From Selenomonas sp963544755 (GTDB lineage Bacteria; Bacillota; Negativicutes; Selenomonadales; Selenomonadaceae): a stretch of DNA of 64,000 nucleotides. The stretch covers positions 1 to 64,000 of the forward strand of contig CAUUGH010000002.1 in NCBI GenBank assembly GCA_963544755.1. Direction: 5' to 3'. The position numbers and the translations under genes were made by a program. Below, in pieces: positions 60,679 to 64,000 of the stretch (positions are counted from its first letter, which is position 1; each line of letters opens with the position of its first letter). The notes under the pieces are model-generated. The model did not search any database. It saw nothing but the letters and a program-made list of their open reading frames with translations, and was not told the origin of the DNA.

Positions 60679-61763
60679 GATGGCTCCTCCTTAAAGTAGG
60701 CGGCGATCTGATCTTTCATGATAGCGTCGATGTCTTTACCTGTCTGCCATGCTTTTGCCCACGCCACTGTATGTGCTACAGCTTCTTTAATATGCCAGCG
60801 CGGCTGCCAATCTATACGTGCACGGATGCGTGAAGAGTCAAGTTTTAAAAAGTTTGCTTCGTGCGGCGCAGCGCTTTTTTCTTCTATTTGCCACGAGGCG
60901 CCGTCGCTCCATGCACGACAAAACAGCGCGGCGAGTTCTTTTGTAGTCACGCAGTCACTATCTTTTGGCCCTACATTGTAGCTTCCGGCAAGCGATGCAT
61001 CTTTATATTGCGCATGGGCGATGCGAAGATATGCCGAAAGCGGCTCTAAGACGTGCTGATAGGGGCGCGTCGATGTGGGATTTCTAAGGACTACGGGGCG
61101 TTTTGCGCTAGCTGCGCGGATACAGTCAGGTATGATGCGCTCGGGCGAAAAATCGCCGCCGCCGATGACGTTTCCGGCACGCGCCGAAGAAAGGCGCACG
61201 CCGGCATCTGCCAAAAAGCTTTGCCGATAGCTTGCCGTCACGAGTTCGGCGCAGCTTTTGCTATTAGCATACGGATCAAAGCCCAAAAGCCGCTCGTCCT
61301 CGCGATAGCCCCACTCCCATTCTTTATTTTCATAGACTTTATCTGTAGTCACGTTAAGAACAGATCGCACCGTGTCACTTTTTCTTACACATTCTAAAAG
61401 ATGTAGCGTGCCCATGACATTGATGGCATAAGTTGCAACTGGCGCACGATAGCTTGCAAGAACGAGCGGTTGCGCGGCAAGATGGATCACGATCTCCGGA
61501 CGCGCTTTTAAAAAAGCCTCATTAAGCGCTTTAAGATCGCGCACGTCGCCTTCGATCGATTGCATATGATCTCTAAGCTTTAGCGTTTCAAAAAGCCGCG
61601 CTCCTTCTTTCGTCGGCGCAGCTAGTGAAAAGCCTGTCAGATCTGCTCCTGCACTAAGTAAAATTTTTGAAAGCCAAATGCCCTTAAAGCCCGTATGCCC
61701 GGTAATAAAGACGCGCTTGCCGCGATAAAAAGCAAGGTCATCTTTTCGCGTCATTTTTTTCAT
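60675..61763 (-). CDS. rfbG: CDP-glucose 4,6-dehydratase
   Basis: A short-chain dehydrogenase that converts CDP-glucose to CDP-4-keto-6-deoxyglucose, the first committed step to 3,6-dideoxyhexoses. The 362-residue protein has ITGHTGFKGIWL near 20 (NAD binding), HLAAQPLVLASY near 95 and the YENKEWEWGYREDE and YANSKSCAEL segments with the catalytic YxxxK. It acts before RfbH, whose gene lies 1.5 kb upstream. Four-base overlaps link it to both neighbours. Confidence 0.93.
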   Translation of the reverse strand: MKKMTRKDDLAFYRGKRVFITGHTGFKGIWLSKILLSAGADLTGFSLAAPTKEGARLFETLKLRDHMQSIEGDVRDLKALNEAFLKARPEIVIHLAAQPLVLASYRAPVATYAINVMGTLHLLECVRKSDTVRSVLNVTTDKVYENKEWEWGYREDERLLGFDPYANSKSCAELVTASYRQSFLADAGVRLSSARAGNVIGGGDFSPERIIPDCIRAASAKRPVVLRNPTSTRPYQHVLEPLSAYLRIAHAQYKDASLAGSYNVGPKDSDCVTTKELAALFCRAWSDGASWQIEEKSAAPHEANFLKLDSSRIRARIDWQPRWHIKEAVAHTVAWAKAWQTGKDIDAIMKDQIAAYFKEEPS

Positions 61764-62461
61764 CTGCGCTTCTCCTTAAAATCACGATACAAGTCTTTTT
61801 CATATTCGGCAAGGAAAGTCTGCCGCGCCTTTTCCCATGCATCATTTAGCCGCTTGCGTCCCGTTTCGTGGATGCACGGGGGCTTTTCAAAATGCGGCAC
61901 AAAAAGACGCAGACCGCGGCGGCGATACTCTAAGGCTGCCGAAATGTCATAAAAATGCCAATCTCTAAAGAGATCTTTACGCCATGGCACTTCCTTATTT
62001 GTAGCTAAAAACATACCGTCTAGTGCTTCTACCTCGATGCCCTCTTGCGGTACCGGCTGATATGCTACATATTCCATCGACTCAAAATCACGAATTTGCC
62101 AGATCTTACCGTAGCAATCTTTGCTGTTCCACCATACGCCGTCAAAAGGCAGCAAGCGACAGCCGGCAAAGCCGATCAGCCCAATATCTGGGCTTTTTTG
62201 AAATATTTCTAATAAGCGTGCGATGATGTTTTTTTCTGTCAATAAAATGTCTTGATGTAAATATATTTTATAGCGTGCTCTAACCTCTAGCCGTGCCGTT
62301 TCGTAACCTGCCGCCATCGACGGCGCACCGTGTACCGGCACCAGATCCGCCGAAAAGCCATGCGGCATTTCCAAGTGCTTTAGATAGCGCACACATTCGT
62401 CATACATCTCATCGTCATTTACGCAGGAGATAAAAGCGATCTTTTTTTCATCTTCATTCAT
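61760..62461 (-). CDS. Glycosyltransferase-like protein
   Basis: A protein of about 233 residues with a GT-A fold pattern: IAFISCVNDDEMYDECVRYL at the start, YKIYLHQDILLTE with a DxD-like LHQD, GLIGFAGCRL, and VEALDGMFLATNKE near 160. This matches a family of small glycosyltransferases in polysaccharide clusters. The start is ATG 62461, overlapping the upstream stop (ATGA). The acceptor is unknown; flagellin or surface glycan is inferred from neighbours. Confidence 0.75.
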   Translation of the reverse strand: MNEDEKKIAFISCVNDDEMYDECVRYLKHLEMPHGFSADLVPVHGAPSMAAGYETARLEVRARYKIYLHQDILLTEKNIIARLLEIFQKSPDIGLIGFAGCRLLPFDGVWWNSKDCYGKIWQIRDFESMEYVAYQPVPQEGIEVEALDGMFLATNKEVPWRKDLFRDWHFYDISAALEYRRRGLRLFVPHFEKPPCIHETGRKRLNDAWEKARQTFLAEYEKDLYRDFKEKRR

Positions 62462-63267
62462 CTTAGCAGACCTTCCCTTCGCAAGGTAGAGCACATCAAG
62501 AAAGCATCTGCTGCTGTATTAGCGACGAAGTCTTTAAGGTAGGAATCGTCTATCTCGTTTTCACTCAAGAGTCGGCGCAATGCTTCAAGCGTCGCCGCCG
62601 CTTCGATGCCATTTTCCAAGCGATGCAAAAGCCGCGCCAAAAGGCGACGCACATTTTCGCTGTAGCGTTCTTTAAGGCGCACCGTACGCGTATGCAATGC
62701 TGCAAAACGGATGATCCACCAAGATGTTTCAATCTCTCTTTTTTCGTTGCTGACACCGCAGGATTTTATCTTTTGGATGATTTTTGCAGAGCCTTCTTCT
62801 ATAAGCTGGCGCACCGTGAAATCTTCATAATGGGCAAGCTTTGAAAGTCGTAGGATTTCAGGAAAAGAAAAAAATTGCCCGTTTGCTTGAAGCAGCGGAT
62901 TCGTGCCGTAGCGCAATTTACCTGTAAACCAAGAGTAAAAGACGCTCCAATGCCAAGGATTGCGAAAAGGTACGATGAGATAGCCACAGGTCGCTAGAAA
63001 TGGCTGCAATGATTCTAGTAAGCTTTCCGGCGTAAGAGATTCTTCAATGCCGGGCGCAAGAACGATCAAAGAAAAGCTGCCTTGCCACGCTTCCGGCAGG
63101 GCGCCATCCCACGGCACAGCTTGAAAGATGCGATCTGCAAAATCTTTTTTAAAACGCTCTTTCCAATCTGCCTCCATGCCAAGCAGCAAGACATTTGCCG
63201 TCGCCTGCTCGGAAAAAAATGCCGCGATTTCTTGATAAAGTGCTTCATTAAAGGGCATATTGAGCAT
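62458..63267 (-). CDS. Methyltransferase-like protein of unknown function
   Basis: A 269-residue protein with a degenerate class I methyltransferase core: ANVLLLGMEADWKERF, FSLIVLAPGIEESLTPESLLESLQPFLATCGYLIVPFRNP. The canonical GxGxG is absent (LLLGMEA), so it may be inactive or use another nucleotide. The C-terminal 100 residues are helical and charged. The start could be ATG 63267 or 63258. It follows rfbH by 14 bp and overlaps the glycosyltransferase gene. Confidence 0.6.
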   Translation of the reverse strand: MLNMPFNEALYQEIAAFFSEQATANVLLLGMEADWKERFKKDFADRIFQAVPWDGALPEAWQGSFSLIVLAPGIEESLTPESLLESLQPFLATCGYLIVPFRNPWHWSVFYSWFTGKLRYGTNPLLQANGQFFSFPEILRLSKLAHYEDFTVRQLIEEGSAKIIQKIKSCGVSNEKREIETSWWIIRFAALHTRTVRLKERYSENVRRLLARLLHRLENGIEAAATLEALRRLLSENEIDDSYLKDFVANTAADAFLMCSTLRREGLLR

Positions 63268-63281
63268 CGTATCGCCACCTT

Positions 63282-64000
63282 TCAGCTTTTTGCGACGGTT
63301 TTTAAAATCTCTGCCATATACTCTAGCTGCTCTTTTGTCATGCCCGGATAGACGCCAAGCCAGAATGTATCATTCATGATGCGATCAGTCGCTTTTAAAT
63401 CGCCAACGATACGATAGCCGCGCCCTTCTTTTCGCATACGGTCAAAGCATGGATGCTTGACGAGATTGCCGGCAAAAAGCATACGCGTTTGTATGCCATG
63501 ATCTTCTAGAGCACGCACGATCCGATCACGAAAGATCCCCTTGCGACAAGTCAGCAAGAAGCCAAACCAACTTGGTTCACTATGAGGACACGGCTCCGGC
63601 AGGATGAACTTATCTTCTATCTCTTTAAGCATTGCTGCAAGATGCAAAAAGTTTTGCTGCCTTTTTTCAATGAACGAGGGAAGCTTTTTTAGCTGTACGC
63701 AGCCGATCGCCGCCTGCATATCCGTTATCTTAAGATTATAGCCAAAGTGTGAATAGACGTACTTATGATCATAGCCTTGCGGCAATTCGCCGTATTGTCC
63801 GTCAAAGCGATGGGCGCAAAAGCCGTCTTTACCGGGCGGACATACACAGTCGCGTCCCCAGTCGCGCAGTGAGCGCAAGATGCGGTAGAGTCTAGCATCT
63901 TTGGTGTAGACAGCGCCGCCTTCGCCCATCGTCATGTGATGCGGCGGATAAAAGCTTGATGTGCCGATGTCGCCAACTGCGCCCGTATGATACCATGCGT
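63282..64000 (-). CDS. rfbH: CDP-4-keto-6-deoxyglucose 3-dehydrase RfbH (E1), 5' end outside window
   Basis: The C-terminal part of a DegT/StrS-type enzyme. The frame stays open beyond 64000 and reads AWYHTGAVGDIGTSSFYPP then HHMTMGEGGAVY, where the histidine replaces the usual PLP lysine, the hallmark of the PMP- and 2Fe-2S-dependent E1 dehydrase. Further signatures are RDWGRDCVCPPG, LPQGYDHKYVYSH and GYNLKITDMQAAIG. It forms 3-deoxy intermediates for CDP-3,6-dideoxyhexoses with RfbG. The beginning is not seen. Confidence 0.93.
   Translation of the reverse strand, partial: AWYHTGAVGDIGTSSFYPPHHMTMGEGGAVYTKDARLYRILRSLRDWGRDCVCPPGKDGFCAHRFDGQYGELPQGYDHKYVYSHFGYNLKITDMQAAIGCVQLKKLPSFIEKRQQNFLHLAAMLKEIEDKFILPEPCPHSEPSWFGFLLTCRKGIFRDRIVRALEDHGIQTRMLFAGNLVKHPCFDRMRKEGRGYRIVGDLKATDRIMNDTFWLGVYPGMTKEQLEYMAEILKTVAKS

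Overview
The window looks like chromosome of a motile, anaerobic diderm Firmicute, most likely a Negativicutes (Selenomonas/Anaerovibrio-type) species. Firmicutes traits are HrcA with a perfect CIRCE operator, RNase Y, SpoVS, IreB/RuvX/YrzB, the Prp-processed form of ribosomal protein L27, CvfB and an LCP protein. Outer-membrane traits sit beside them: a TonB-dependent receptor with TonB/ExbB/ExbD, and a 3,732-residue two-partner-secretion exoprotein. There are no insertion sequences, prophage genes or CRISPR arrays.

Layout. 1-5114: heat-shock operon hrcA-grpE-dnaK-dnaJ. 5148-8697: lysine pathway dapB-asd, then ireB-ruvX-yrzB and a small secreted protein. 8783-15550 (minus): substrate-binding lipoprotein, exbB, exbD, tonB, TonB-dependent receptor, a MoeB/ThiF-type enzyme and trpS. 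15833-21098 (minus): a P-loop ATPase fused to an Asp23-like domain, a PHP phosphoesterase, spoVS, ymdB, an unknown protein and rny. 21387-24219 (minus): a chemoreceptor and cheV. 24319-33346 (minus): cvfB, rsfS, LCP, yqeK, nadD, a 50-residue membrane protein overlapping proA, proA, proB, obgE, and rpmA-prp-rplU with its promoter. 33422-36074: a BioW-BioF fusion and a small membrane protein diverge from a strikingly symmetric BirA-type operator. 36078-44432 (minus): group 1 NiFe hydrogenase (small subunit, large subunit, cytochrome b) and maturation genes hypA, hypB, protease, hypC, hypD, hypE. 44752-46402: tRNA-Ser(GGA), a CheX-like protein and a response regulator. 46514-57712: the giant exoprotein. 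57837-64000: flagellin, flagellin lysine methylase FliB, CDP-glucose 4,6-dehydratase, a glycosyltransferase, a methyltransferase-like protein and a partial CDP-3,6-dideoxyhexose enzyme (RfbH), probably a flagellin or surface-glycan modification cluster.

The least expected feature is a family of about eleven short (roughly 35-120 bp) intergenic repeats. They have terminal inverted repeats close to TTAAGGAAMCACTGATAAA and an asymmetric core containing ATGAAGTCGCC. Many begin exactly at the stop codon of a gene and lie between it and the gene's terminator; one copy supplies the stop codon of ruvX. They resemble a non-autonomous MITE or REP-like family that settles at translation stops. Other points of interest are the BioWF fusion and its palindromic control region, a HypB whose nickel-binding N-terminal motif is found on a separate small HMA-like protein in the same cluster, the intrinsic terminator separating hydrogenase structural genes from hyp genes, and the YDG-repeat giant protein lying next to the flagellin locus.
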